59,592 bases of DNA from Fibrobacterota bacterium (GCA_023459055.1 JAEWVR010000010.1:1-59592); one strand, 5' to 3'; counted from the first letter of the stretch, positions 1 to 9,307 are shown. Made by a program: numbers and translations. Notes: a model not told the origin generated them from the letters alone.

Positions 1-113
1 GTAATATCAGTATGAAGCAGCTCACTTAAAAACCCTTCCAATACACCGAAATTTGCCTTACTGCGTAAAAGCCGCTTTATCGCCCAGTCAAAACTTACTA
101 ATTTTCTACCCAT
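1..113 (-). CDS. Rpn/PD-(D/E)XK nuclease family transposase-like protein, N-terminal part
   Basis: The gene runs off the left edge of the window; 37 complete codons are visible. The protein begins MGRKLVSFDWAIKRLLRSKA and continues NFGVLEGFLSELL, the characteristic opening of the Rpn/PD-(D/E)XK nuclease family, often annotated as a putative transposase or recombination-promoting nuclease. The ATG at 113 is preceded by an AAAGGA ribosome binding site about seven bases upstream. The nuclease motifs lie outside the window, so activity cannot be judged. Such genes are common in accessory DNA and fit the duplications next to it. Confidence 0.75.
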   Translation of the reverse strand, partial: MGRKLVSFDWAIKRLLRSKANFGVLEGFLSELLHTDI

Positions 114-212
114 TTGAAAATCCTTTACTGGATTGTGAGCGTCTTATATAAAGTACGATTTGGCGGAGATTGTATGAAGGGAAAAGATGTGACAAGAGAT
201 GAAAAAAAACAT

Positions 213-357
213 CTCACGCGGAGGCGCGGAGATCGCGGAGTTGAAGAATAAAAATATAATAGGAAGAAATCAGAACAGGCTAACAACCCATTTTCCCACA
301 CAGTCTTAAACCCTAACTTTTCCTCTTCCTCTCCGCGAGCCCCGCGTCTCCGCGTGA
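213..357. repeat. GC-rich palindromic repeat, family A, copy 1
   Basis: The element has outer arms reading TCACGCGGAGGCGCGGAG on the left and CTCCGCGTGAA-type sequence on the right, with an AT-rich centre of about 90 bp. The same design recurs at 599-744 and 27636-27771. It lies immediately downstream of a coding end in copies 1 and 2. Confidence 0.8.
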
Positions 358-364
358 ACCCCTC

Positions 365-594
365 CTATTTCTGAAATTCCCCAGCATTCCACCTCTTCAA
401 AAAATTCTGATAAGCCAGCGTAAGACCATCTTTCATAGCAATCTTATGTTTCCATCCGAGAGAGTGAAGTTTTGTGCAATCAAGCAACTTCCGCGGGGTA
501 CCATCCGGTTTTGATGTATCAAATTTGATCTCACCCTCATACCCTACAGCCTCTTTTACCATCATGGCAAGGTGCTTAATTGAAACCTCTTCAC
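365..594 (-). pseudogene. 3' fragment of a GDP-L-fucose synthase gene
   Basis: The 76 or so in-frame codons match the C-terminal quarter of the intact fucose synthase at 752-1699 (for example MMVKEAVGYEGEIKFDTSKP in both, and an ending WNAGEF). The nucleotide-binding domain and the YxxxK active site are absent, and a family A palindrome abuts the broken end. The fragment keeps its own stop codon at 365. It cannot encode a working enzyme. Confidence 0.85.
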
Positions 595-598
595 AGTG

Positions 599-744
599 TC
601 ACGCGGAGACGCGGAGAGCGCGGAGTTTAAGAATAAATAAATATACTATAAAGAAATAAAGATAGATAACAACTCATTTTCTTACAAATTCTTAAACCCA
701 ATTATTTTCCTCTTCCTCTCCGCGAGCTCCGCGACTCCGCGTGA
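599..744. repeat. GC-rich palindromic repeat, family A, copy 2
   Basis: This copy starts TCACGCGGAGACGCGGAG and closes with CTCCGCGACTCCGCGTGAA. It sits between the fucose synthase fragment on its left and the stop codon of the intact gene at 752. Its central sequence is clearly related to copy 1 but has many substitutions. Confidence 0.8.
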
Positions 745-751
745 AACTCTC

Positions 752-1699
752 TTATTTCCCAAATTCCCCAGCATTCCATCTCTTCACAAAATCCTGATAG
801 GCAAGCGCAAGGCCATCTTTCATGGAGATCTTATGTTTCCAACCAAGGGAATGCAGCTTCGTACAATCAAGCAGTTTCCTAGGAGTTCCATCCGGTTTTG
901 ATGTATCAAATTTAATTTCGCCCTCATACCCGACAGCCTCTTTGACCATCATTGCAAGATGCTTAATCGAAACCTCTTCACCAGATCCGATATTCACAAT
1001 CTCACCATCGTCGTAATTCTGCATAAGATAGATGCAGGCATCAGCTAGGTCATCAGAATAGAGAAACTCACGAAGCGCGGAGCCGGTTCCCCAGATTGTT
1101 ACGTTAGGCGCCTTGTTTACCTTAGCTTCGTGGAAACGACGGATGAGCGCAGGTAGCACATGGGAATTTTCAGGGTGATAATTATCGTTTGGTCCAAAAA
1201 GGTTGGTGGGCATAACACTGATATAGTTTGTTCCGTACTGCCGATTATAGCTCTGACACATGATAATCCCGCCAATTTTAGCAAGTGCGTACGCCTTATT
1301 GGTTTCCTCAAGTGGTCCGGTTAGGAGAGAACTTTCGTTCATTGGTTGAGGAGCGAATTTTGGATAAATGCATGATGAGCCGAGAAAACATAGCTTTTTT
1401 ACACCGTTTTTGTAAGAGGAATTAACGACATTGCACTGAATTTGCATATTACTGTATGCAAATTCTGCAGGATAGGTGTTATTCGCGTAGATCCCTCCGA
1501 CTTTTGCGGCAGCGAGGAAGACGTATTCTGGTTTTTCGGATTCGAAGAAGGATTCTACTGCCTCTTGGTTTTGGAGGTCCATTTCGGCATGGGTTTTAAA
1601 GATAATGCTAGTATATCCTTGTGATTGAAGCACTCGGATAAGTGCTGAGCCGACAAGACCACGATGGCCGGCGATGAAGATTTTTGATGTTTTTTGCAT
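752..1699 (-). CDS. fcl: GDP-L-fucose synthase (GDP-4-keto-6-deoxy-D-mannose epimerase/reductase)
   Basis: This 315-residue extended SDR enzyme would convert GDP-4-keto-6-deoxymannose to GDP-L-fucose with NADPH. The N-terminus carries the glycine-rich motif GHRGLVGSA, followed by the family signature AAKVGGIYANN, the SSCIYPK segment and the catalytic YALAK (YxxxK). Length is normal for the family. AAGGAAAT precedes the ATG. No GDP-mannose 4,6-dehydratase (gmd) is present in the window, so the substrate must come from a gene elsewhere. It is the last gene of the polysaccharide locus, separated from it by about 670 bp, and may be transcribed independently. Assignment is secure; membership of the same glycan pathway is inferred. 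Confidence 0.93.
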   Translation of the reverse strand: MQKTSKIFIAGHRGLVGSALIRVLQSQGYTSIIFKTHAEMDLQNQEAVESFFESEKPEYVFLAAAKVGGIYANNTYPAEFAYSNMQIQCNVVNSSYKNGVKKLCFLGSSCIYPKFAPQPMNESSLLTGPLEETNKAYALAKIGGIIMCQSYNRQYGTNYISVMPTNLFGPNDNYHPENSHVLPALIRRFHEAKVNKAPNVTIWGTGSALREFLYSDDLADACIYLMQNYDDGEIVNIGSGEEVSIKHLAMMVKEAVGYEGEIKFDTSKPDGTPRKLLDCTKLHSLGWKHKISMKDGLALAYQDFVKRWNAGEFGK

Positions 1700-2373
1700 T
1701 GTTATTTCCTTGGAATCTATTGTGTTATTTCACTAAATATATTTGATCAGTTTTCATAAAACAAGGTCTTGATCCCTGTTGATAAAATTCAATTCAGAAT
1801 AACAAATATTTTTAGAAGCAGATTAAGTGACGTATCGAGGAATATTCATCATTTCAAGGATTGCAAAAGGAGATTATACACTCAGGCATACTACGACATT
1901 AACAGATTATACACCCACACTTGTCAAGCTTCATGTTGACGGAAATAAACCAGACACTATAAAGGATACACACCAATTCCTTGAAATTTGCCTATATTAT
2001 TAGTCCTGTTTTTTTTCGCTTATAAACGTTGGTGGTGAAGTGTTGTCCTTGGATTGAAGTGTAAGTAGTTTTAGATAAAATTGGAAATAATATGTCAATC
2101 AAATTTTTCAGTGTATAATTTTGTTCATTTCATGTAATACGGACTCTGTTTCCGGCACAGTACAGATGCAGTACGGAAAAGTAAAAAATCAGAATTGGAT
2201 ATCGGCAATACAGGAACATTTACAGAAGTTTCAAAAACCGACACAACAATGGCTAAGGATTCAATACCCTCTTAAGGCAACCTTCGATGTTACTTAAATA
2301 ACAAAAAGTGATTGACACATTTTCTGAATTTGATTTGTCAATTACCGTTACAAAAAACTGACAAATCAGACAA
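1700..2373. other. Gene-free stretch with a possible gene remnant
   Basis: There is no ORF of useful size. On the plus strand around 2119-2299 about 60 codons stay open (NTDSVSGTVQMQYGKV, later WLRIQYPLKATFDVT) without a start codon or ribosome binding site, which looks like a decayed gene. The rest is AT-rich and I see no RNA gene or clear repeat in it. Confidence 0.4.
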
Positions 2374-3009
2374 TCAGACTACAGATTCACATTGAAAAAC
2401 ACTATATTTTATAGAATTGTTTTTAACAATACTAACGGTTTTTTCACCGGGATTTACCAGAATCGTATCACCAGCCAGTTTCATTAAAGGTAAATCATCA
2501 TGATGATCTGTAATAATTTCAATGTTTTTACCAGTACAGGCAGTATTAGAATGAATAATTTTTTGCACAGAAATGCATTTTTGCTCTTTAATATTTTCAA
2601 CCCAATCATCGGAGATAAGCGACGATGTAGCGGTAATAAATGTAAACCCTAGCTTTTTACCAAATGGGATTGCGTATATATCCGGTGCAGCAGTAGCAAG
2701 AATAGTTATTTCATTCCTAATACTTGAATAATGTTCAAATACTTTTTTGTTGATTTTTTTTTCAAGAAAATCAACAAATCCTGATATATTTATATTCCTG
2801 GAGTATTTATTTGTTATCCTTAATATCTCTCTTTTCATTTCAGAATGTTTACACAATCGTAAATATCGTTTCAATGTAATTTTAATTATTGCTGCAATAA
2901 TTTTCGGGTTATACCAGAAGGTTTTCACCAAAAATTTCATCCAGCAATGAAACGTATTAACGTTTACGAATGTCAAATCAAGATCAAAAACATGTATCTT
3001 TTCACTCAT
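2374..3009 (-). CDS. HAD-family phosphatase, candidate phosphoribosyl 5-phosphatase for ribofuranose addition
   Basis: This 211-residue HAD hydrolase has motif I as VFDLDLTFV near the N-terminus (nucleophile Asp in DLDLT), a motif II threonine/serine in TATSS, and motif III/IV in ITDHHDDLPLM. The layout is that of the phosphoserine-phosphatase-like (type IB) group. Its ATG overlaps the stop codon of the phosphoribosyltransferase gene by four bases, so the two are probably made together. A known route adds ribofuranose to glycans by transferring ribosyl-5-phosphate from PRPP and then removing the phosphate with a HAD phosphatase; this gene would do the second step. That role is inferred from the pairing; the HAD fold is clear. 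Confidence 0.75.
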   Translation of the reverse strand: MSEKIHVFDLDLTFVNVNTFHCWMKFLVKTFWYNPKIIAAIIKITLKRYLRLCKHSEMKREILRITNKYSRNINISGFVDFLEKKINKKVFEHYSSIRNEITILATAAPDIYAIPFGKKLGFTFITATSSLISDDWVENIKEQKCISVQKIIHSNTACTGKNIEIITDHHDDLPLMKLAGDTILVNPGEKTVSIVKNNSIKYSVFQCESVV

Positions 3010-3581
3010 ACAAATCTATCTTTACCTTTGTAATCAGATGACCAGGGGAATCGAACTAATACCTGATCATAGAGCTGATAATCCGGTAAAACTACCGGAT
3101 TATCAGTTGTACAAACAACACAAGCTGTTTTAATAATTAAATCCGGATATTTTTCCTTCATCTTTATGCATATTTTTTGCATAGTTTCGCCAGAATCTAT
3201 TGCATCATCTACAATTAAAGCTTTTTTATCACTGGAAGCCAATTCAGGAACATTAATATGAAATTCATTGCTATGATTGCGCTCTTTTTTAGCCAGTTTT
3301 TTTGCTTCATAAACTCGAAGCATATTTGTTATAAAATAAGGCAGCGATTTTACGACTAAGGGGAATAATTTTGATTCTTTTTTTGCAGTGCTTTCTCTCT
3401 GCAGCTTTACTTCATAGTATTTTTTTTTTATGAATAAATTATTCTGGATAATACGTTTACCAACATAGCTTCCTCCATTTAATATACCTATGACAACATC
3501 AGGATTAAAAGAAGAACACTTATCTGAAAGTTGATCAACAGTCTGATCAAACTGAATACTATTTAATGTTATAACTTTCAT
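3006..3581 (-). CDS. Phosphoribosyltransferase, candidate PRPP-dependent ribosyl-5-phosphate transferase of the glycan locus
   Basis: This 191-residue type I phosphoribosyltransferase has the PRPP-binding loop ALIVDDAIDSGETM near residues 119-132, with the usual hydrophobic strand and acidic pair, and an early loop VIGILNGGSYVG. It resembles no single salvage enzyme in detail and it sits among glycosyltransferases. Coupled to the HAD phosphatase gene by an ATGA overlap, it fits the two-enzyme system in which ribofuranose is taken directly from PRPP and then dephosphorylated. An alternative is an ordinary purine phosphoribosyltransferase that happens to lie here, but the coupling makes that less likely. 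Confidence 0.72.
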   Translation of the reverse strand: MKVITLNSIQFDQTVDQLSDKCSSFNPDVVIGILNGGSYVGKRIIQNNLFIKKKYYEVKLQRESTAKKESKLFPLVVKSLPYFITNMLRVYEAKKLAKKERNHSNEFHINVPELASSDKKALIVDDAIDSGETMQKICIKMKEKYPDLIIKTACVVCTTDNPVVLPDYQLYDQVLVRFPWSSDYKGKDRFV

Positions 3582-3701
3582 TAATCAACAGATCCTTCTT
3601 ATTATGCATAAACTACTTAAATTTGTGGTCAATTCTTATTACGCTTAACGTATTGATATTACTTTACACATTCATAACAATTTTATTTTTATCAGGACGA
3701 T

Positions 3702-4541
3702 TTATTTATTGCCTTCAAAAAATTTCACATATATCAATTTCAGAAATGAAAAAAGAAAAAAAACAGATCTATCCCTCAAATAAAGCCGCATCTCATTTAA
3801 TGCCGATAAATACCGGAATTTATATGGTACTTTCTTTCGGTCTTTATTCCAACCCCGGCAATGGTATGCAACCATATCTTCAAAAAAAATCAAATCCCAT
3901 TTTTTCTTTCTTATACGCAAAGACAGATCAATATCTTCCTTATACATATAGAACTTATTATCAAAAACCTCATTACCATTAATAAGTGCATCATTAAGGG
4001 CATCAATGGAACAAAACATCAGAGCACCACATATTGCAGGAACTTTTTTTATTCCATCAGGCTTAAAGTGCTCAATTTTTTCGCCTTGCATCTTATCAAA
4101 CCATTTACCATATGGTGTCTGGTATAATCCAATAGAATCTATTAGTCCGGTTGGTTTATTACGCTGAATATCATAACCAAATAACGGACAACTTACAATA
4201 CCAGTTTTTTTGTCACTGTTATTGTTGAAATAATCTATACACTGATTAAAAAAATCAACTGGCAGAAATGCATCAGGATTTAAAAAAACAACAAAATCGG
4301 CAAGGTCCTTAACTTCCAAAAAAGCAATATTATTAGCTTTACAAAAACCTGCATTTTCAGATAATTTTATAACTTTGATATCAGTACTGGTAAATTTGTC
4401 AAGATATTCAGAACTCAAAGAAGAGTTATCAACTATATAACAAATAAATCCAGTATATGTTTGGGCACGTACAGATTCAACACAGCGATCGATATACTTT
4501 TCACTGTTATATGTTACAATAATTGTAGCTATTTTTTTCAA
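3702..4541 (-). CDS. Glycosyltransferase family 2, rhamnosyltransferase-like
   Basis: This 279-residue GT-A enzyme opens with KKIATIIVTYNSEKYIDRCV, the usual nucleotide-sugar strand, followed by IVDNSS and the metal-binding region FLNPDAFL. A conserved GFCKANN stretch and the MYKEDIDLSLR segment match the WbbL/rhamnosyltransferase branch of family 2. No membrane segment is obvious, so it is likely cytoplasmic and associated with the lipid carrier. The donor cannot be told from sequence. It lies 12 bases downstream of the next glycosyltransferase gene and is clearly in the same operon. Confidence 0.82.
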   Translation of the reverse strand: MKKIATIIVTYNSEKYIDRCVESVRAQTYTGFICYIVDNSSLSSEYLDKFTSTDIKVIKLSENAGFCKANNIAFLEVKDLADFVVFLNPDAFLPVDFFNQCIDYFNNNSDKKTGIVSCPLFGYDIQRNKPTGLIDSIGLYQTPYGKWFDKMQGEKIEHFKPDGIKKVPAICGALMFCSIDALNDALINGNEVFDNKFYMYKEDIDLSLRIRKKKWDLIFFEDMVAYHCRGWNKDRKKVPYKFRYLSALNEMRLYLRDRSVFFLFSFLKLIYVKFFEGNK

Positions 4542-4553
4542 TCTTGACCAATC

Positions 4554-5783
4554 TTAATTATTTGTATCAATAAGTTCTGTAAACGATTTTCTGGTTTTTA
4601 TAAAATCAGCAACATTGTCTTTCAGATTCTCACTCATTGTATTTAATTGGGGCCAATCATTTAACAATGCAACTATATTAGAAGCGCTTTTTAAAGCATT
4701 ATTCCTAAACAATACTGGCTTAATCTTTACGAAGTCAATTCCATTTAAAGCCTCTGATGTAGCAGCTATAGGCATAAAATAGGAAGCAGCCTCCAGCACT
4801 TTTAGTTTTATTCCCGAACCCAATATAATTGGACAAGTAAACAAATCAGATTCTATGTGTGCTTTATGAAGTTCACTATCAGATACAAAACCTCTAAAGT
4901 CAATATTATGAAGAGATGTTCCGTTTAAGTTGTTTTTTATTGATTCCAATTTTGTGCCACACACGATTAATCTTATATCCGAATCCATCTTTTGAATTAA
5001 TGGAAAACACTCTTTTACAAGCCAGATAAGAGCATCTTTATTGGGATAATATGTTGAAGCACCAACAAATAATATGGTTTTTTTATTTAAGCCACTCCAT
5101 TGTTCTTTTTTAGGAGGAACGAACTCAGGAAAATTAATTACATCCATTGATCTATATTTATGCTTTAGATTATTCTCATCAACAGAAGAAATGGTAATAG
5201 TTTTTCTTATTTTTTTTAAAACTGTTTTTTCGTAGTGGGCAGTTTTCAAAAATTCAATAAGATAAATTAATCCTGTAAATGATAAAAGTTTATGCATTGC
5301 ATTGTCATAAGCTACTTTACCTTCTATGTTCTGGCATATATAGCATACATTTGATTTGCTCCAGTAAATTTTAGGCAACAATTCAAATGAAGGTAAATAT
5401 TCGAGAATAATTTTATCTGGCATTGATTTACTAATGATCTCATCTACTTTGTCTAACAATTCACTGTGTTCTCTTACTTTACATATTCGTGGTTTACTGG
5501 AAAAGAAAGCCAAAAAAGCATCTTTAACTCCAGATAATCCATCACCAAGCCGCTTGATTTTTCTGCTGAAATAATGAATTTGGACATTTGGTGCATCATA
5601 CTGTTTTATATTCTCGGACCGGTCACCATCAACATCGAACATTACCAGAGTAATTTGATATTTATTTGATTCGATCAACGAACTTATATGATTATGCATC
5701 GCCTTCTTTCCACCAGTATTTGGTGGATAAGGAATTTCAGGACAAATATAGATCAATTTAATCTTATTTATACTATGTTGCAC
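4554..5783 (-). CDS. Glycosyltransferase family 4 (GT-B)
   Basis: This 409-residue protein opens LIYICPEIPYPPNTGGKK, typical of the glycine-rich N-terminal loop of GT-B retaining enzymes. The C-terminal half has ILFVGASTYYPNKDA and a donor-site region with GSGIKLKVLEAASYFMPI, where the family expects an acidic residue (KVLEA). Start is GTG at 5783, overlapping the end of the upstream polymerase gene by 11 bases. It probably adds one residue to the repeat unit on the cytoplasmic face; the sugar is unknown. Confidence 0.82.
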   Translation of the reverse strand: MQHSINKIKLIYICPEIPYPPNTGGKKAMHNHISSLIESNKYQITLVMFDVDGDRSENIKQYDAPNVQIHYFSRKIKRLGDGLSGVKDAFLAFFSSKPRICKVREHSELLDKVDEIISKSMPDKIILEYLPSFELLPKIYWSKSNVCYICQNIEGKVAYDNAMHKLLSFTGLIYLIEFLKTAHYEKTVLKKIRKTITISSVDENNLKHKYRSMDVINFPEFVPPKKEQWSGLNKKTILFVGASTYYPNKDALIWLVKECFPLIQKMDSDIRLIVCGTKLESIKNNLNGTSLHNIDFRGFVSDSELHKAHIESDLFTCPIILGSGIKLKVLEAASYFMPIAATSEALNGIDFVKIKPVLFRNNALKSASNIVALLNDWPQLNTMSENLKDNVADFIKTRKSFTELIDTNN

Positions 5784-7014
5784 AACTTTTTATTTCTATG
5801 GTATAAGGTTTCAACAATCTTAATTGCAAACCAAAATAAATGCAAAAAAGATACATTGACAAAAAATTCACAGCTCCAGTAGAAAGTAACGTGGGAATAA
5901 AAGCTGCAAAAGTTATCCCGACCTCATTTATTTTATTATTGTTCTTAAATTGTTTGAACAGACTAAAAATAAAAAATAAATATCCAAAAACCAAGATTAA
6001 CCCGCCATCTGAAATTAATCTTCCGACAAAACTATCATCTGTTAACTTACCGGATATACCCATTCCAATACCAAACAGAGGATTCGCAATTAAAATATTG
6101 TAAGCATCAAGTAAATTAAGAATATGCCCAACAGAACTAGTTTGTGCGGAAAATGCATCCACAATAAATAATGATAAGCCGACAAGACTTACTAATATTA
6201 TTGGAATTCTTAATCGTTTTTTATTAAAAAATAGTACGGTGCCAAAATAAATCAAAATTGATACCATACATCCTTTTGAGTGTGACATAAAAACTGCTAT
6301 CAACATTAGCGCAATTAAAAGGAGTTTGCTTATCTTTTTCCTTACATTAACAAAAAGTATTAAGACCATTGAAGCAAAAAAATGGCCAAATATGATAGGT
6401 TCTCCTATAATACTTCCATATCGGTAATGATAAACTCCTGTCTGAGAAATTTTATCAAACACCCTAAATACATTTTCCACTTCATACTGATTATAATACC
6501 CGACAAATCTTCCGTCTGATCGCTCAATCGCAAGATCTTGTCTGTATAGATAATAATCAAAGTAATTCATCTTTCCCCAAAATGAATCAGGTGATAATAA
6601 AATTTCTACACTTAAAACAATCATAGATATAACAAAAATTGTTTTTAAGGCACCAATAAACAGTCGTTTTTTGATATAAAAGAATCCGACTAGAATACAT
6701 ACTCCAAAAACAGCATCATTTCGAATAGCTAAAATCACTGAAGCTATTGGAACGCCTCTAAAAACTGAGATCACCGAAAGAAAACAAACTATACATATAA
6801 AAATTATTAAACCCTTTAAGACCCGAATATTGCTTTTTTTAAAAATTGATAAAGTAATTACAGCAAACAGACACATTAAAATGTATACTGCCTCTTTTAA
6901 TAAATTCTCCGCAGTTGTTGAAAACGAAAATCCTAAATTAAATATAAGTAATCCAGTAAACTTAGAAATTACAGGAGAAATTATTATTATTAATGCCAGC
7001 AGAGAATTAAGCAT
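5773..7014 (-). CDS. O-antigen polymerase (Wzy-like)
   Basis: This 413-residue integral membrane protein has about ten hydrophobic segments, starting with LLALIIIISPVISKF. A large loop near residues 150-200 (NYFDYYLYRQDLAIERSDGR and the following VENVFRVFD) is typical of the Wzy/WaaL superfamily, followed by the conserved IIGEPIIFGHFFA region. As the only polymerase-type gene beside a wzx flippase and a wzz-like gene, it most likely links repeat units in the periplasm. Wzy proteins share little sequence, so the call rests on topology and context. A WaaL-type ligase is the alternative. Confidence 0.8.
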   Translation of the reverse strand: MLNSLLALIIIISPVISKFTGLLIFNLGFSFSTTAENLLKEAVYILMCLFAVITLSIFKKSNIRVLKGLIIFICIVCFLSVISVFRGVPIASVILAIRNDAVFGVCILVGFFYIKKRLFIGALKTIFVISMIVLSVEILLSPDSFWGKMNYFDYYLYRQDLAIERSDGRFVGYYNQYEVENVFRVFDKISQTGVYHYRYGSIIGEPIIFGHFFASMVLILFVNVRKKISKLLLIALMLIAVFMSHSKGCMVSILIYFGTVLFFNKKRLRIPIILVSLVGLSLFIVDAFSAQTSSVGHILNLLDAYNILIANPLFGIGMGISGKLTDDSFVGRLISDGGLILVFGYLFFIFSLFKQFKNNNKINEVGITFAAFIPTLLSTGAVNFLSMYLFCIYFGLQLRLLKPYTIEIKSCAT

Positions 7015-7200
7015 AAGCTATTTGGTCTATTTCTTCGTTTTCTTAAATAACTATTACTGAACATACAAATTAGGTACATTTTTATTTCAAAGCAAAAATT
7101 AAACTGGCAACAAATTGCTTAAAAACACTAAAACCAATCTCATCAGTTTTTAACTGTGTCTACATTATTTTTATTTATAAATATTCGCCCTGTTTGTAAG

Positions 7201-8382
7201 TCAAATTTTATTTGCATTGACAATAGAATTATAAACGTCAATAGTTTTGTCCGCAACAGTCTTTGAATAATAATGTTCTACCGCATACTGTTTTGCCAAT
7301 AGTCCCATTTTCTCACACCTGTTTTTGTCACTTAATAATTCCTGTAAAGTATTTTTTAATTGTTCTGCATTTGATGGTTCAACGAGGTAACCAGTCTGAT
7401 TTTCTACAATCATATCAGGTATTCCACCAACCCTGGATGCCACAACAGGTTTTCCAACTGCATGTGCCTGTGATATAACAAGCGGAGAACTTTCTGCAAA
7501 TGATGGTAAACAAAGTACCCAACATTTAGAAAATTCCTCTATTAATTCGGACTGTTTTAAGCCACCTAAAAAAACCATGTTTTTCTTATTAATTAATTCT
7601 GAATGTTTTTTTTGTATTGAATCTATATACTCTGGATCTGCATCCATATTACCAACAATACGCAATTGTACTTCAGGTAAACATTTACATAATTCTTCCA
7701 TTGCCTCTGTAAGTATATGCAATCCTTTTCTGTACCTTATCAATGCTACGAACAGTATTGTCGATTTTTCTGAAAACTTGCTGGATACATTAAAATACTG
7801 ATCATCAATTGCATTACTTATAGTATAGATATTACATAGAGAATTTCTGTTTTTAACTAAATTTTCAATTTGCTTACTTATAGATATCACATTAGGTATC
7901 TTCTTTGTATAAAGCTTCTCAAGTCCAATACAAATCTTCATATATACTTTTTCTTTTAAGGTTGATTTAGAAACTGCAACCTTAAATTCATTTTCGAATA
8001 TCCCATGAATCGTAACTACCTTTAGGGTTTTACATCGCAACGCTGAAAATATAACATCTGGATATCCTTGTGCATGGAGAATATCCGGATTAATCTTTCT
8101 AAGATATTTTTGTATAGCGAAATAAAGACCACTAAACAGAAATAATGAATCAAACCCTGCAAAATATTTTTTAAAATGTATAATTGTTATATTATCTTTC
8201 CGTACCACGACCTCCTTGTCAACTTTACATGGAGATAACACATATACATCTAAAGACGGATTATTTCTCATACCCTCAATTAACCAATAAACTGCATTGA
8301 TAACTCCACCTTTTGAAATTAAATCGCTATCAGCGAGAGGATATTCAGCTATAATTGCAACTTTCAGTTTCTTACTATTCAA
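7201..8382 (-). CDS. Glycosyltransferase family 4 (GT-B)
   Basis: This enzyme of about 393 residues carries the classic C-terminal signature: ILFVALIRYRKGLHILTEAM, then LPSFAESSPLVISQAHAVGK with the E-x7-E type donor site, and VGGIPDMIV. I place the start at a TTG at 8382, because AGGAG lies seven bases before it and the protein then begins LNSKKLKVAIIAEYPLADSD. The open frame continues upstream for 24 codons, but that region is the end of the preceding epimerase gene. Probable role: transfer of a sugar to the growing lipid-linked repeat unit. Confidence 0.83.
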   Translation of the reverse strand: MNSKKLKVAIIAEYPLADSDLISKGGVINAVYWLIEGMRNNPSLDVYVLSPCKVDKEVVVRKDNITIIHFKKYFAGFDSLFLFSGLYFAIQKYLRKINPDILHAQGYPDVIFSALRCKTLKVVTIHGIFENEFKVAVSKSTLKEKVYMKICIGLEKLYTKKIPNVISISKQIENLVKNRNSLCNIYTISNAIDDQYFNVSSKFSEKSTILFVALIRYRKGLHILTEAMEELCKCLPEVQLRIVGNMDADPEYIDSIQKKHSELINKKNMVFLGGLKQSELIEEFSKCWVLCLPSFAESSPLVISQAHAVGKPVVASRVGGIPDMIVENQTGYLVEPSNAEQLKNTLQELLSDKNRCEKMGLLAKQYAVEHYYSKTVADKTIDVYNSIVNANKI

Positions 8383-8392
8383 TGATTTTCTC

Positions 8393-9307
8393 CTATAAAG
8401 ACTTAAATATTGCCTGAGCTGTCTTAATTGAAAAGGCTTCAGCACTACGCCCAAGTATTCTATTTAAACGTGAAACATCAGGACACAAATAAGGACGGTC
8501 ATTTGGTCTCTGTTTTTCAACTACAGACTTTATCTCGACATCAACTTTTGCGGCTTCTTTCAAAGTATTAAGAACATCACCAATAGTCTGAACATGCCCA
8601 GACCCAATGTTCACTATTTCTATACCGTCAACCTGTAAACACAAATCGACAATTATTTCAGCCATTGATTCAACATCAACATAATCTCTCAAAGGCCAGA
8701 GATTTCCAACTTCAATAATTTTTTTTCCTTGTTTTATCTGTTTAACAATTTCTGGCAATAAATGTGGATTAGTTTCGCGTGGACCGGCAGCATTAAATAG
8801 ACGACCAATTACGACTGTTTTAAAAGCATTTAGATTCTCGAAATATTTTGTACAAACCTGTTCTCCAATTAACTTAGTACAACCATAAACATAAATTGGT
8901 GATACCGCGTCAACTTCACGATGCGGGAAGAAATTTGGAGGATAAACATCACCAGTAGAAGCAAAAAACAACTTTGAGACATTCGTTTTTCTTGCTGCCT
9001 CAAGAATATTTATTGTTCCTTTAATATTCAGATTCATGGCTTCATATGGATTTTTCTCACAGAAAGGAATAAAATGATGAGCAGCAAGATGTATTACTAA
9101 TTCTGCTTTTTCAGTTTCGAATATTTCCATACAGCCATCAAAATCCAGGATATCTTTGTTGTAAACTCGTGGATTCTTCAGTTCTGACCAATAGTTTTTA
9201 CCTAAGCTCATATTATCAATCACAACAACATCACATTTTTTTCTAATTAAACTATTTACAACAGAAGAGCCTATAAATCCACATCCACCAGTTACAATAA
9301 CTTTCAT
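8393..9307 (-). CDS. NAD-dependent epimerase/dehydratase (UDP-glucose 4-epimerase-like SDR)
   Basis: This 304-residue extended SDR has the NAD-binding motif VTGGCGFIGSSVV at the N-terminus, a conserved LAAHHFIPFCEKNP segment, a serine in FASTGDVY and the catalytic YVYGCTK (YxxxK). These match the galE/UDP-sugar epimerase family, though the exact substrate is open. Its ATG overlaps the stop of the upstream glycosyltransferase gene by four bases. It likely supplies an epimerised nucleotide sugar for the repeat unit. Confidence 0.82.
   Translation of the reverse strand: MKVIVTGGCGFIGSSVVNSLIRKKCDVVVIDNMSLGKNYWSELKNPRVYNKDILDFDGCMEIFETEKAELVIHLAAHHFIPFCEKNPYEAMNLNIKGTINILEAARKTNVSKLFFASTGDVYPPNFFPHREVDAVSPIYVYGCTKLIGEQVCTKYFENLNAFKTVVIGRLFNAAGPRETNPHLLPEIVKQIKQGKKIIEVGNLWPLRDYVDVESMAEIIVDLCLQVDGIEIVNIGSGHVQTIGDVLNTLKEAAKVDVEIKSVVEKQRPNDRPYLCPDVSRLNRILGRSAEAFSIKTAQAIFKSL

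Larger units (their letters stand above)
213..981. repeat. Tandem duplication of about 382 bp (213-594 and 599-981)
   Basis: Two adjacent units of nearly equal length each contain a GC-rich palindrome (213-357 and 599-744) followed by the 3' end of a GDP-fucose synthase gene. The right unit contains the end of the intact gene at 752-1699 and the left unit is a decayed copy. Homology stops abruptly near 594/981, in the sequence for the residues just before the final third of the enzyme. The copies differ at many positions, so the event is not recent, or the left unit came from a diverged allele. Confidence 0.85.

Noticed and set aside
3623..3982. 119-residue plus-strand frame
   Set aside because: It lies antisense over the end of the family 2 glycosyltransferase gene, has no ribosome binding site and a low-complexity composition.
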